Assembly: GCF_025998535.1 (NCBI RefSeq)
Contig: NZ_AP024233.1
Span: 2,054,001 to 2,118,000 of the forward strand
From: Desulfolithobacter dissulfuricans
GTDB taxonomy: Bacteria > Desulfobacterota > Desulfobulbia > Desulfobulbales > Desulfobulbaceae
Reading direction: 5' to 3'
DNA length: 64,000 bases
A program made the translations under genes and the position numbers. Position 1 is the stretch's first letter, and each line of letters starts with the position of its first letter. Of this stretch, positions 18,020-27,780 are shown one piece after another. The notes below the pieces were generated by a model. It was not told the DNA's origin and made no database searches. It saw only the letters and a list, made by a program, of their open reading frames with translations.

Positions 18020-20019
18020 GGTTGCCTCTTCACCGCGCTGTAGAGCAGAAGCACCTTGTCTCCCCCGGGTCGCCGGACCAGTTTCCGGCCAAGATCGAGA
18101 TGCTGTGCCAACACGTCCGGCGAAACATTTTCAACTGTTCGCGGCAGGTTGATAATGTACATGTAGTTTCGCACCGTCATCCGGCTCAGCGTTCCGACCC
18201 AGAGCGGTGTTGTATTATCAAGACGTATATCTGCCGGCCATAAACGCAGCACCAGTAAATCATGGGGACTGGTGGAAAGTGCATGTATGAGCAGCAGTTG
18301 TTCATGCCGGCCGTCATGCACCTGGGGCAGGATGGGCAAACTGAACGGATCAGGATCGGCAAGCAGCCAGCGCAGGCCTGTCACCACGGTCAGGGGAACA
18401 GGTTGCCGCCAATCCCGGGCAAGAAGCATTTTTTTCAGTTTGTCGAGATCCCCTGCATACTGCAGATTAAACACCTGCTCTTTTTCTCCCTCCAGATCCA
18501 GCCGGGCCACGGGTAACTGCTGCCAGCCCTCTGTCTGCCACACAGATGTCGGCATGGTGCGCACATCGTGACGCAAGGCATAGCGAAGTTTATTCCTGTT
18601 AAATCCACTTGACCAGTGTACGGTGGCAGCCAAAACAAGAACCGTCAGGCAGAGAGCCCACAGTCCCCGGTAGGCACAGGAACGGGTGGGGACATGGTTG
18701 AAATAGGCAACCGAGAGCAAAATAAGCCAGGCTGTGCCGAGGCAGAAGCCACCGACCACATCAGAAAGCCAGTGCGCTCCAAGATAGAGGCGTGACGCGC
18801 CTATCCCGGTAATCAACACCAGAGCGAAACTCACCGGCAGCCAGCGCCTGTCCGGGCGCAGTTCCCGGCTGCAAAGCAGGGCAAGAAAGCCGAAGATGAT
18901 CACGCTGATGGTGGCGTGATTACTGGGATAAGCCCAGCGGACCGCACCCTGGTACATATCCACTGGTCGTGGAATGTGGGTAAGAGTTTTCACAGCGGTA
19001 ACAAGGAAAAATCCTCCCGCCACGGTGATAGCGAGATAAAGCGCCGAATAGCGGTCTTTTCGCCAGAGCAGCCAGACCAGGGCGGCCAGGGTCAGCGATC
19101 CAGTGACAGCGGCGTCACCGAGCATGGTTATGGCGACCATGATGGTATCGCCCCAGGGCGTACGCAGGCCCTGGAGCAGGTGATAGACCGATTGATTGAC
19201 CTGCACCAGAGGATCGCCGGTGACCACATCTTCAGTTATGCCGAAAAAGAGCCAGAGTGAACCGACAAAGACCATGGCCAGCAACACCAGCAGCCGCAAC
19301 ATGGATTGATCCCGGTCAAGGACACCGCCCTTCAGCCAGCGCTGCAACAGGGGCAAACGCTGCAGCAGCACCAGCAGTTTTTTCTCCCAGGCCGGAAAAC
19401 GGTTCAGAGCAAAACGAAGGAGTCTCCGGGAGAGAAAAAAGACCATCCATCCGCCAACAACACTGACACCGATCAAGATGGCGAGACGTTTGGCCACTTC
19501 GCCTGCCAGAGCCAGTGAGGCTCCAAAAGCCATACCTGGCAGCAGATAGGCAGGCGCCCAGCCAAGGGCAGAAAGCACGTTGTAGAAAGTGAAGTGGACC
19601 GGATCCATGCCAAGCATTCCGGCAACCAGGGGGATAACGGGCCTGATTGGCCCGATAAAACGGCCAAAAAAGACGGACTTGCCTCCATGGCGGTGAAAAA
19701 ACGATTCTCCCCTGGCGAGCATATCCTGGTGTTTCGCAAAAATACGTAACGAGCGAATATTGTCTTTATAATAATGACCCAGCCAGTAACTCAGACCGTC
19801 GGCGAGCACTGCTCCAAAGACCGCCCAGGCCATGGTTGGCCAGAAGGACAAGGCCCCGGTGGCAATCAGGGCGCCTGCCGTCAGCATTAAAGCCGCACCG
19901 GGGACCAGCAGGCCGATGACCGCCAATGATTCGGCAAAGGATGTCAAAAAAATGACCAGCCCGGCCAGATTTGGATGCTTGGCTATCCCTGTGGTGACAG
20001 TGGTGAGCAGTTCAGTCAT
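18016..20019 (-). CDS. DedA - PAP2 phosphatase - LssY C-terminal fusion
   Basis: A 667-residue membrane protein with three parts. Residues about 1-200 are a DedA/SNARE-associated domain (FAESLAVIGLLVPG, then GRFIGPIRPVIPLVAG), linked to polyprenyl-phosphate or lipid flipping. About 240-465 is a PAP2 lipid phosphatase with all three catalytic motifs: K-x6-RP (KTLTHIPRP), PSNHA, and SRLYLGAHWLSD. About 490-667 matches the LssY C-terminal domain of unknown role. The fusion would couple movement of a polyprenyl (pyro)phosphate with its dephosphorylation. It precedes the MFS gene with a 4-base overlap. The domain call is by motif. Confidence 0.88.
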   Translation of the reverse strand: MTELLTTVTTGIAKHPNLAGLVIFLTSFAESLAVIGLLVPGAALMLTAGALIATGALSFWPTMAWAVFGAVLADGLSYWLGHYYKDNIRSLRIFAKHQDMLARGESFFHRHGGKSVFFGRFIGPIRPVIPLVAGMLGMDPVHFTFYNVLSALGWAPAYLLPGMAFGASLALAGEVAKRLAILIGVSVVGGWMVFFLSRRLLRFALNRFPAWEKKLLVLLQRLPLLQRWLKGGVLDRDQSMLRLLVLLAMVFVGSLWLFFGITEDVVTGDPLVQVNQSVYHLLQGLRTPWGDTIMVAITMLGDAAVTGSLTLAALVWLLWRKDRYSALYLAITVAGGFFLVTAVKTLTHIPRPVDMYQGAVRWAYPSNHATISVIIFGFLALLCSRELRPDRRWLPVSFALVLITGIGASRLYLGAHWLSDVVGGFCLGTAWLILLSVAYFNHVPTRSCAYRGLWALCLTVLVLAATVHWSSGFNRNKLRYALRHDVRTMPTSVWQTEGWQQLPVARLDLEGEKEQVFNLQYAGDLDKLKKMLLARDWRQPVPLTVVTGLRWLLADPDPFSLPILPQVHDGRHEQLLLIHALSTSPHDLLVLRLWPADIRLDNTTPLWVGTLSRMTVRNYMYIINLPRTVENVSPDVLAQHLDLGRKLVRRPGGDKVLLLYSAVKRQP

Positions 20020-20102
20020 GGTTGCAATTTTTTCTCAGCCCGGATGTATCTGCAAATCGAGTTGTGGGTTGTGAGCTAGCTGAGCTTCAGTGGTCATCAA
20101 AT

Positions 20103-21167
20103 TTATTTTTCCGCCCCAGCGGGTCTGCGATGTTTCCGGTGGTAGAGAAACTCCAGCATCCCGTCAACGGCAAGCGTCAGGATAAAAAATCCCATGAGTA
20201 CATATTTCATATAGATCCTGCCAAAGGTCAAAAGGTAGAGTCCGGCAAGATGCATATATTTTTTCATACCGGAGTAGGTAATATTCCTGTCTATTTTGAC
20301 CAGCTCGGAGGTAACCTTCTGCTCCCCGACAGTGACCCGGACATAATGATAGAATGTATGCTCCGGGTCCTTGCCCACCAGCTCGGCTCCTGCACCGCCA
20401 CTGACGATGGTATGCAGCCCGTGGATTGTCTCGTCATACCAGGCATGAATATGCGAGGTAAAAAGTGTGGTAACCCTGTAGCGCAGAAACAGGTCCTCAA
20501 GTCGGCGGGCCACATCCGCGTCTTTCAGGGCATGGGCATAGCGGACAAGCGCCCCGGGTTTATCCCTGGGATCCCAGAGCGGCACATGCATGAAGACGAA
20601 CCGGTATTTGTACCGAAGTCCGTCTTTAAGCTCTTTTTCAAGCCAGGCCTCCTGTTCATCGCCAAGACTCGTCTCATTGCTGTTATCAAGGAGGATAAAT
20701 TTAGCGTCACCAAGGACAAAGGAATAGTACATCCGCCCGAAGATGTGATAGTACATATCCATGTTATGAAAGGCCACATCATGGTTTCCGGGCAGGGTCA
20801 GGTTGGGGATCTGCAGTTCACGACGCTGATCAAGGTATTGACGGAAGGTATCACGGTCCGGATAGAGCACCAGATCGCCGCCGATAATGGCAAACTGTAA
20901 CGTCTGGTCATTATTGAGCTTGCGGACAACATCGCTGAAGACCGGACTGTTCTTGGCATCAGCGAGAAAGGCAAAGGTGAGGGGTCCTTTCTCATACCGC
21001 TGCTCTATCCTCTGCAGGGCCTGAAAATTCAGGTCATGATCTTCAATAGGAAAAAGATCGGCTATTTCAATATATGCCCAGAAACAGAGGATAAGAACAA
21101 TCAAGAGCAGCCGAAACCAGGTCCGGCGACGAAAATAGATCGTAGTCAGTCGGGTAAGTTTTTCCAT
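20103..21167 (-). CDS. Membrane-anchored calcineurin-like metallophosphatase
   Basis: A 354-residue protein with an N-terminal helix (about 17-35) and a C-terminal hydrophobic segment (about 308-333) around a metallophosphoesterase domain. GGDLV, LPGNHDV, MHVP and TSHIHAW supply motifs II-V. The usual first motif D-x-H reads D-A-K (FLADAKNS), so one metal ligand appears replaced. Possible substrates include pyrophosphate groups of envelope precursors, as for LpxH/YbbF-like enzymes; this is inference. It lies between two membrane-protein genes on the same strand. Confidence 0.78.
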   Translation of the reverse strand: MEKLTRLTTIYFRRRTWFRLLLIVLILCFWAYIEIADLFPIEDHDLNFQALQRIEQRYEKGPLTFAFLADAKNSPVFSDVVRKLNNDQTLQFAIIGGDLVLYPDRDTFRQYLDQRRELQIPNLTLPGNHDVAFHNMDMYYHIFGRMYYSFVLGDAKFILLDNSNETSLGDEQEAWLEKELKDGLRYKYRFVFMHVPLWDPRDKPGALVRYAHALKDADVARRLEDLFLRYRVTTLFTSHIHAWYDETIHGLHTIVSGGAGAELVGKDPEHTFYHYVRVTVGEQKVTSELVKIDRNITYSGMKKYMHLAGLYLLTFGRIYMKYVLMGFFILTLAVDGMLEFLYHRKHRRPAGAEK

Positions 21168-21252
21168 AGTATCAAGTTGTAATTGCTGAAATTATAGTCC
21201 TGCAGATTGAAGGAATCAGCTGTCTTCTCTGAAGGTGGCTGGCTTTTATGCA

Positions 21253-22026
21253 TCAGGAAAGCTTGATCCCGGGCTGTTCTCCATTCTGTACGGCTATAAA
21301 ATTCAACGTTGTGTGGATGGTAAACAATGGAAAAAGCAGGGCCATACAGAAGATATTGATCACCGGAATCATGCTGATGAAGGCAGGGAAAATCCCGAGC
21401 CGGAAGGAGTGGATGCGGTACGTTCGCACCCAGTCAATTTTCTTTCCCAGGGTCCAGCGATGATTGGAAGCGGGATAATCGATGAACATCAGGGCAGAAT
21501 AAAAAACATAGATCAGAAAGACCAGAGCCTGACCGACAACCGGGATGCAGTTTACCGCCAGGGCAACCATGGTGACCAGGATACCAATCGCGCCGATCTT
21601 GCATCCTTCCCACAGGTCGATGAGTACACCGGCCGGTGTGAATCCGTCCGTTTGCTTAACCTGACGGCCCAGATAGATCTTTTCTGCTGCTCCGCTTAAA
21701 AAGACGTATCCGGGCGTGGTAAGGCAGTAGGCGGTCAGAAAGGCGAGATAGAAGGCAGCAATGCGGGTGATAATAAGAAAAAGATATTTGACCACCAGCC
21801 AGCCCTTGCCGACCAGCCAGCCCCAGATACCGGTGATATCCGGAGGCTGCTGGAAAAAATGACCGGTCAGACCATCGATGAGGTGTATCGCCTCAAGGTA
21901 GCCGATCCAGGTCAACGCCACGGTGATTGCCACGAGCAATATGCTCCATCCCAGAAGACGGAGATGACGAAAAAGAAACCCCATGGAATAGGTCAGGGGA
22001 ATCCATTGCCTCTTATGGTTAATCAC
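21253..22026 (-). CDS. EI24/CysZ-like multi-span membrane protein
   Basis: A 257-residue protein with four or more long hydrophobic segments and the pattern of the EI24/CysZ family: an early amphipathic start (GFLFRHLRLLGWSILLV), a central charged loop (EKIYLGRQVKQTDGF), and a P-rich last part (FISMIPVINIFCMALLFPLF). CysZ members import sulfate; many others have no known role. Nothing in the neighbourhood points to sulfate uptake. Function left open. Confidence 0.7.
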   Translation of the reverse strand: MINHKRQWIPLTYSMGFLFRHLRLLGWSILLVAITVALTWIGYLEAIHLIDGLTGHFFQQPPDITGIWGWLVGKGWLVVKYLFLIITRIAAFYLAFLTAYCLTTPGYVFLSGAAEKIYLGRQVKQTDGFTPAGVLIDLWEGCKIGAIGILVTMVALAVNCIPVVGQALVFLIYVFYSALMFIDYPASNHRWTLGKKIDWVRTYRIHSFRLGIFPAFISMIPVINIFCMALLFPLFTIHTTLNFIAVQNGEQPGIKLS

Positions 22027-22269
22027 CCTGCTCCTCCTTTTCTCGCTCTCCGGATTGATGTGTCAACGTATCTTCCTCCATATAACGTACGGTTATGGAA
22101 ACAATTCTTTGTATCCAAATTCTGTATCCATCAGTTAATGGGGCAGAACCTGTTCCGGAACGTGTGCAGGCAATGCCGGAACCAGATCTCTAGCTTGTTT
22201 TACAAGGAGTTGTAATCCCCAGAAGCACAGGCATACTGCCGGCTCAAAAAAGGGGCTTCTGCCCGGGAC

Positions 22270-22563
22270 CTATGAGCCAAAATTAATAATTTCTATTGCA
22301 ACATCTCTTCCAATGTATGTTTGACAGGCCAGCCGCATGTTCTCATCTGCGCCAATCGCCTCAAGTCTTTTCGCTTCCCGAGAGTTTACAGGACTCAAAA
22401 ACTGCTGCCCTTCCAGGACACGGACTACGCATTTTCCACACATGGCTTTGCCACCGCATACTGTTTCAATCGGAATACCATGTGATTGCAGTGTGACCAG
22501 GATGGAGCGAACCATGGTTGTTTCAATGCGCTGTCCAGTGTTCTTAATAAAGATCGATGGCAT
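22270..22563 (-). CDS. [2Fe-2S] ferredoxin
   Basis: A 97-residue plant/adrenodoxin-type ferredoxin. Cysteines at 36, 42 and 45 (VCGGKAMCGKC) and at 80 (RLACQ) give the C-x5-C-x2-C...C pattern. A free-standing electron carrier; the partner is not evident. It sits among envelope genes, with a 244-base gap before it that holds no gene. Confidence 0.87.
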   Translation of the reverse strand: MPSIFIKNTGQRIETTMVRSILVTLQSHGIPIETVCGGKAMCGKCVVRVLEGQQFLSPVNSREAKRLEAIGADENMRLACQTYIGRDVAIEIINFGS

Positions 22564-22745
22564 GTCATTCCTTTATTTTTCAGGTAACAGGAGTTGAGTG
22601 CGCGTTGGTACTCCATCATGGGATACCAGTGCGTGGTGTTTAAGGTGCTGAACCACTCAAGTCTCTCCTCCCCTGGCGCCTCAGTGCCTTTGCGCCTTAT
22701 CGCTTAATTCGGGCTGGGTTTCAGTGGTGATCAAAAATAATACAG

Positions 22746-23357
22746 TCATGCAGCTGACCGTTTTCTCCTGTACAGCATGACAAAGGCAAAAACAAGGAGC
22801 AGAACCGCTGCCACGTACTTCTGCGCCAGATGCATGACTGTTTCGTAATTCCTGCCAAAAAGGTAGCCTACCAGAATAAACTCGCCTATTCCCACAAATA
22901 CGCCTGGTACATTGAACAGGATGAATCGTTTAAATTCCATCTGAAAGACGCCTGCCAGGGCCGGGGTAATCCAGGAAAAGGGGCCGCTCAAACGGGCCAG
23001 AAACACGGACCAGGGGCCATTGCGCCGGAAAAAGGCCTCACCCCTTTTATAATTCTCTTGGGTAAACACCCTTCTCAGCAGAGGTTTTTCACTGAAATGC
23101 GCAAAGAACGACTTGCCGTAGCGCCGACCCAGAAAATAGCTGGTGGTGTCACCCAGGATGCCTCCGGTATAAAATAATGCGGCGACAATCCAGATGTTGA
23201 GTATGCCCATACCCGCCAGAATGGGGCCGGCCAGAAAGATAATTTCCCCATAAACAAAGAGTGAACAGGGAAACACCGTCTCGATATAGGCACCTGCCAG
23301 GAGAACAGCATAGGCAACATGCTGGTGCTGTTCCAGAAAGAGAAGAAAAGATTCCAC
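22746..23357 (-). CDS. DedA family membrane protein
   Basis: A 203-residue protein of the DedA/SNARE-associated family with the E-x3-P early acidic motif (YIETVFPCSLFVYG) and the downstream FLARLSGPFSWITPALAG region that matches the conserved R-x3-G/P-x4-P segment. The family is implicated in recycling undecaprenyl phosphate and moving phospholipids across the membrane. The next gene, a glycosyltransferase fusion, ends 3 bases away and is read in the same direction just before it, so the two are co-transcribed. Confidence 0.85.
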   Translation of the reverse strand: MESFLLFLEQHQHVAYAVLLAGAYIETVFPCSLFVYGEIIFLAGPILAGMGILNIWIVAALFYTGGILGDTTSYFLGRRYGKSFFAHFSEKPLLRRVFTQENYKRGEAFFRRNGPWSVFLARLSGPFSWITPALAGVFQMEFKRFILFNVPGVFVGIGEFILVGYLFGRNYETVMHLAQKYVAAVLLLVFAFVMLYRRKRSAA

Positions 23358-23360
23358 GTT

Positions 23361-25163
23361 TCACCTGATGACCAGGTAACTTTTGCCTTTTTTCATAGAG
23401 ACAGGCTGCATGGCCTGATACCACCAGATGAGCGTCTGTTTGAGGTAACCCTGTTTTTCGAAGCGCCGGGCAGAGGTTGCGGCCTTGTCTGTCTGCAGAA
23501 AGAAAAAATCCCCATACCGGCGGGCCTGCCTGATATAATCCAGATCTTCGGCATAACTGAGCTGCTCGTCATAGGCTACCTGCGAAGCCACCTCGGCCCG
23601 GACTATCTGCAGCCCATAGGAGGTACGGCTCAGCCGGTGGCCCAGATCGTACAGGCTAAACCAGAACCGTGCCTTGGCAGAAGAGGTATCCGATGGTTTA
23701 AGCGCGGTAGTGCCGATCGCCAGGTTATCGGCAGCGTGTTTGCCAAGATACCTGTCCAGCTCACGAAGAAAACCCGGTTCAAGACGGGTATCGGCATCGA
23801 GAAAAACAATCCAGTCACTGTCAGGACTGGCCTGGGCAAAACCCGTATTTCTGGCCCGGGAAACGCCTTTTTCACAGGTCAGAACAGATAGATTTTCATG
23901 TATTGCCGCATAACTGCTGGCTATCTCCCTGGTGCTGTCAGTGGAGCCGTTTTCCACCACAATGATTTCATAACAGTCTACCGGATAGTCCTGGCTGACA
24001 AGGTGGTTCAGGGTTCCTTCCAGGTAGTGTTCCTCATTATGTGCAGGAATTATGAGAGAAAAGCGATTGCCACCGAGATGTTTCTTCACCTCGTCATGGA
24101 CTATTTCCAGACTTTTTTCCGTTTTCCAGGGAGGGATGAAACGGTCAGTCTGCTGGATTTCTTCCACCATGGCGGGGAGATCAACATGTTTTTGCTCCCT
24201 GCCGGTGACATACCACTGTTTTTCACCCAGGAAATCCGCCAGATATTCCTGCTCGGTCTGTTTCGGCGTGGCAAAGAGCACGGCCTGTTTATCCATTTCT
24301 GCCAGATCCATGACCGTGGTGTAGCCTGAGCGGGAAACAATCAGCCGGGCCTGATTAAAGAGCGTGTTACGCTGGCTGCCCGTAACCACCGGATAGATGG
24401 TGATATTATAGTCGGGCAGACAGGTCACCTCCTCGGTGCTGGTGTCTCCCAGGACAAAGACCTTGGTGCCTGCCAACCTTTTTGCCTGCTCGAGCAGTTT
24501 ACCGATAAACGACTCCCTCTGATGCTCAAGATACCCGCTGATGATGAAGAGGTAGTCAATCTCTTCTCTGTCCTGTTCACGGGTATAGGCGGAAAGGACA
24601 CCGATCCAGTTATGTTTCAGTTTATCGGTAACCCTGTTATGGGACAGTCTGCCGGACAGACAGGTTTCCATCTCAGGAAAATCAGGGATGAAAACCATGT
24701 CAAACCGGCGCAGATACCTGCTGTTTATCCAGTCAACGATCGGACGGAACAGTCCCAGTCCCCTGGGCATGATGAAAGAAATCTGGTGGGAAATGAGAAA
24801 GCTGGGTATCTGGGTCGAACAGATTCCATAGCGGCCATCGGAAATAATGCAGGCATACTGATGCTGCCGCTCTCTGATGAAGTTCCTTTCACGGCGGATA
24901 AGGCGGGCGGTGGTGAACAGATCGACAACAAGATAATAAAAATAGGCAAGCCCCGAGCCCCGCTCGAGCTTTGGATAATCCTGCAGTTCAATGAAACTGA
25001 CGTGGTGCTCCCGAAGTTCCTGCCTGAGGAAACGCAGGCCATTGCCATGGGAAAGCACGCTGACGTGCCAGCCTTTTACGAGAAACGATCTGATAATTGG
25101 CAAAGATCTGGTCGCGTGGCCCAGCCCCAGCGAGCTGACAGCAAAGAGAACGTGATTTGGCAT
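23361..25163 (-). CDS. Two-domain glycosyltransferase (MurG-like plus GT2)
   Basis: About 600 residues. The first half resembles GT28/GT1-type transferases: SSLGLGHATRSLP at the start, then SRSGYTTVMDLAEMDK, a nucleotide-sugar-binding pattern. The second half (from about residue 370) is a GT2 transferase: SLIIPAHNEE, the ENGSTDST loop, and DADTRLEPGF with the D-x-D metal motif. It may add two sugars to a lipid acceptor. The frame is open to an ATG at 25193, but M11 at 25163 begins directly with the conserved fold; the true start is uncertain. It precedes a dedA gene in the same direction. Confidence 0.82.
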   Translation of the reverse strand: MPNHVLFAVSSLGLGHATRSLPIIRSFLVKGWHVSVLSHGNGLRFLRQELREHHVSFIELQDYPKLERGSGLAYFYYLVVDLFTTARLIRRERNFIRERQHQYACIISDGRYGICSTQIPSFLISHQISFIMPRGLGLFRPIVDWINSRYLRRFDMVFIPDFPEMETCLSGRLSHNRVTDKLKHNWIGVLSAYTREQDREEIDYLFIISGYLEHQRESFIGKLLEQAKRLAGTKVFVLGDTSTEEVTCLPDYNITIYPVVTGSQRNTLFNQARLIVSRSGYTTVMDLAEMDKQAVLFATPKQTEQEYLADFLGEKQWYVTGREQKHVDLPAMVEEIQQTDRFIPPWKTEKSLEIVHDEVKKHLGGNRFSLIIPAHNEEHYLEGTLNHLVSQDYPVDCYEIIVVENGSTDSTREIASSYAAIHENLSVLTCEKGVSRARNTGFAQASPDSDWIVFLDADTRLEPGFLRELDRYLGKHAADNLAIGTTALKPSDTSSAKARFWFSLYDLGHRLSRTSYGLQIVRAEVASQVAYDEQLSYAEDLDYIRQARRYGDFFFLQTDKAATSARRFEKQGYLKQTLIWWYQAMQPVSMKKGKSYLVIR

Positions 25164-25235
25164 TGTTATTTTTTTCGTGTTACCCTCGAGCATTGAGAGC
25201 AGACATATAATAAAATTTCCAGCAATCTATGCTCA

Positions 25236-25850
25236 CTATTCTACACGACCGGATTTTCCTGTATTGCACCAAAAAATATAAACCGACACAACCACCAGGC
25301 AGATAGCCAGTACTCCGAGCATGATCTGGTGCAGATACCGGCTGATCAGTTCCTGATTGTTACCTATCCAGTATCCGACCATGGCGAGAATGAGTACCCA
25401 GATGCCAGCGCCGAGTGCAGTGAAGATGGCAAAGATTGACAGATTCATGCGCGCCAGACCGGCAGGCAGGCTGATATACTGTCGAATGCCGGGTAACAGG
25501 CGGCCGACGAAGGTGGATATATGCCCGTGCCGGGAAAAAAAATAATCTGCCTTGTCCAGGTTTTTTTCACTGACGAGAACATAGCGGCCATACTTCTCAA
25601 AGAGCGGCCGCCCCCACCTGCTTGCCAACCAATAGTTGAACAGGGCCCCCAGCAGACTGCCGCCAATACCGGCAAAAATGACCAGGCCCAGTGACATCTC
25701 TCCCCGCGCTGCCAAATAACCGGCCGGCGGCATAACGACTTCACTGGGAAAAGGAAAAAAGGACGATTCCAGAAACATCAGAATAACGATGCCGGAATAT
25801 CCCCATTGGCCGACCGTCTGTACAATCCAGTTGATAATATCGTGCAACAT
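25236..25850 (-). CDS. DedA family membrane protein, with an IS immediately upstream
   Basis: A 204-residue DedA protein: early [13 protein letters not shown] acidic motif, [11 protein letters not shown], and [16 protein letters not shown], all family hallmarks. The native start is ATG 25850. The 9-bp target duplication of the insertion sequence begins at 25853, two bases beyond the start codon, so the natural promoter and ribosome site are now 1.86 kb away. The IS end is open in the same frame for 44 codons back to an ATG at 25982, so a fusion starting inside the IS is possible. Confidence 0.85.
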   Translation of the reverse strand: MLHDIINWIVQTVGQWGYSGIVILMFLESSFFPFPSEVVMPPAGYLAARGEMSLGLVIFAGIGGSLLGALFNYWLASRWGRPLFEKYGRYVLVSEKNLDKADYFFSRHGHISTFVGRLLPGIRQYISLPAGLARMNLSIFAIFTALGAGIWVLILAMVGYWIGNNQELISRYLHQIMLGVLAICLVVVSVYIFWCNTGKSGRVE

Positions 25851-25861
25851 GATGTGGCGTG

Positions 25862-27716
25862 CAGCAATTCCCGGACAAGCCTGAAACGTAGGTATAGCGT
25901 GAAATCTTACGACATTTTTCGTAAACTTTTTATCCAATCCAGAGGATCGGACCCAACATGCAAATATCGACGGTGTCATCATAACCTACTGGAATAACGA
26001 CGATAAAAAACAAGATCCCGGTTATTTTTTTCTTGACAAGGCCTTGAAAGGGCGGTTCGCGTTTTTCTATGTGATTTCAATTAGTTGCATAGGAGAACGC
26101 CATGGACCAAATCAAACTCTACAACGTGGAACGTATTGTCAGCCTCATCACGGATCAGACCAAAACGGTGCGAAAGCATTGCAATGCTGATAACTTTATC
26201 CGAGTATTGCGCCGATGTTTTCAGGCGATCCCTGATCACCGCCAAGTCAGCAAAACGAGCATCTCCCTCGATGATGCTCTCATGTCAGCATACGCCATGT
26301 TCTCCCTCAAGGATCCCTCGTTGCTGGCTTTTGAAAATCGACGTCTCAACGAGGCCGAAAATCTGCGTGCCGTATTCGGTATCGAAAACATCGCCTCCGA
26401 CACCCAGATGCGGGAAATCCTCGATCCTCTTTCGCCGCGTGAATTCAGATCAGGTTTTACCGCGGTATTCCGCATCCTCCAGCGCGGCAAAGACCTCGAA
26501 GCCATGACCTGTCTGGATGGACACTACCTGATCAGCGGTGACGGTACCGGTTTCTACTATTCGACAAAAGTCGGCAATGATTTCTGCCTCAGAAAGAAAC
26601 AGGAAAACGGTAAACATGCCTACTACCAGCAGATGTATGGAGCAGCCATTGTCCATCCTGACAAACGGGAAGTCATTCCCTTCTGTCCCGAAATGATCAG
26701 CAACCAGGACGGCACCAGCAAGCAGGACTGTGAGCGGGCTGCTGCCCAGCGTTTCTGGCGAGAGTTCCGTCGCGAACACCCTCATCTTCCAGTCATCGTC
26801 ACTGAAGACGCTCTGAGCAGCAATGCACCGCATATACGGGAGCTCAAGGCCTTGAACCTGCGTTTCATTCTTGGTGTCAAACCAGGTGACCATCAGTTTC
26901 TGTTCGAGCAGTTCGATGCCTCTGTCGAGACGGGTAAAGTGACGGAATTCAACATGGATGATCCCAGGGATCCAAAGAAATATCATGTCTTCCGCTACGT
27001 CAATGGCCTGTCCCTGAACAAGTCCAACCAGGATCTGAAGGTCAACCTGCTCGAGTACTGGCAAGCTGACGACAAGGGCAATGAACTGCGGTTTGCCTGG
27101 GTGACCGACCTGGAGATCACCAGGGAGAACGCCTATGAGATCATGCGGGCGGGCCGGGCCCGGTGGCGTATCGAAAATGAGACGTTCAATACCTTGAAGA
27201 ACCAAGGGTATCATCTGGGACACAACTATGGCCTGGGGGCACAACATCTTTCAATGGTATTCACCACTCTGATGGTGCTGGCGTTTCTGGTTGACCAGGC
27301 TCAGCAGCTGGGATGCTGGCTTTTCCGCAAGGCCTGGGAAGAGTCCAGAAGCAAACGTCAGCTCTGGGAGAATGTCCGTAGTCGATTCAGGGAACTTCCT
27401 GTAGACTCGATGGAAACACTCTACCGGAGCATTGCTTTTGGCATCAAGGGGTACGTCGTCGAGGTGATCGAACCTGACGATGTGATGACCTGACCCGCCG
27501 TCAATCGGTGGGCTATATCAAAGAGCACGACCTGCCGCAAACAGGAGCGGCAAGGTAAGGGTGCAACTATGCTTAATTGTCAGGATATATCCCTTTTTTG
27601 GTTAACAACTTGGCGCATGATGGCGTGATCAAAGCGAAATAGCTTTACCGTCCCCCTTGGGTGAACATAAATCTGCGCCTACCATGGCTCAGAATGCCCT
27701 TCACCGGGAATAGCTG
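25862..27716 (+). mobile_element. Insertion sequence (1855 bp), copy 1, complete
   Basis: Ends were fixed by comparison with the second copy at 50358-52212. Terminal inverted repeats cagcaattcccgg / ccgggaatagctg match at 12 of 13 positions. A 9-bp target duplication tgtggcgtg lies at 25853-25861 and 27717-27725. One transposase gene fills most of the element; the 27494-27716 tail has no gene. IS4-like DDE element; subgroup not determined. Confidence 0.95.
26102..27493 (+). CDS. IS4-like DDE transposase (copy 1)
   Basis: A 463-residue transposase, cut-and-paste type. Likely catalytic residues: D in ISGDGTGFYYS, D in VTEDALSSNAPH, and E in the YREK-like segment RWRIENETFNTLK, which is followed by NQGYHLGHNYG. 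AGGAG lies 8 bases before the ATG. A second ATG-started frame at 26085 is a shadow. The protein is the same as that at 50598. Confidence 0.93.
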   Translation: MDQIKLYNVERIVSLITDQTKTVRKHCNADNFIRVLRRCFQAIPDHRQVSKTSISLDDALMSAYAMFSLKDPSLLAFENRRLNEAENLRAVFGIENIASDTQMREILDPLSPREFRSGFTAVFRILQRGKDLEAMTCLDGHYLISGDGTGFYYSTKVGNDFCLRKKQENGKHAYYQQMYGAAIVHPDKREVIPFCPEMISNQDGTSKQDCERAAAQRFWREFRREHPHLPVIVTEDALSSNAPHIRELKALNLRFILGVKPGDHQFLFEQFDASVETGKVTEFNMDDPRDPKKYHVFRYVNGLSLNKSNQDLKVNLLEYWQADDKGNELRFAWVTDLEITRENAYEIMRAGRARWRIENETFNTLKNQGYHLGHNYGLGAQHLSMVFTTLMVLAFLVDQAQQLGCWLFRKAWEESRSKRQLWENVRSRFRELPVDSMETLYRSIAFGIKGYVVEVIEPDDVMT

Positions 27717-27780
27717 TGTGGCGTGTATCAGAACTCTGTTTTATCTCGGAACAATCCCGAGAATAACTGCCCCGGAGTAA

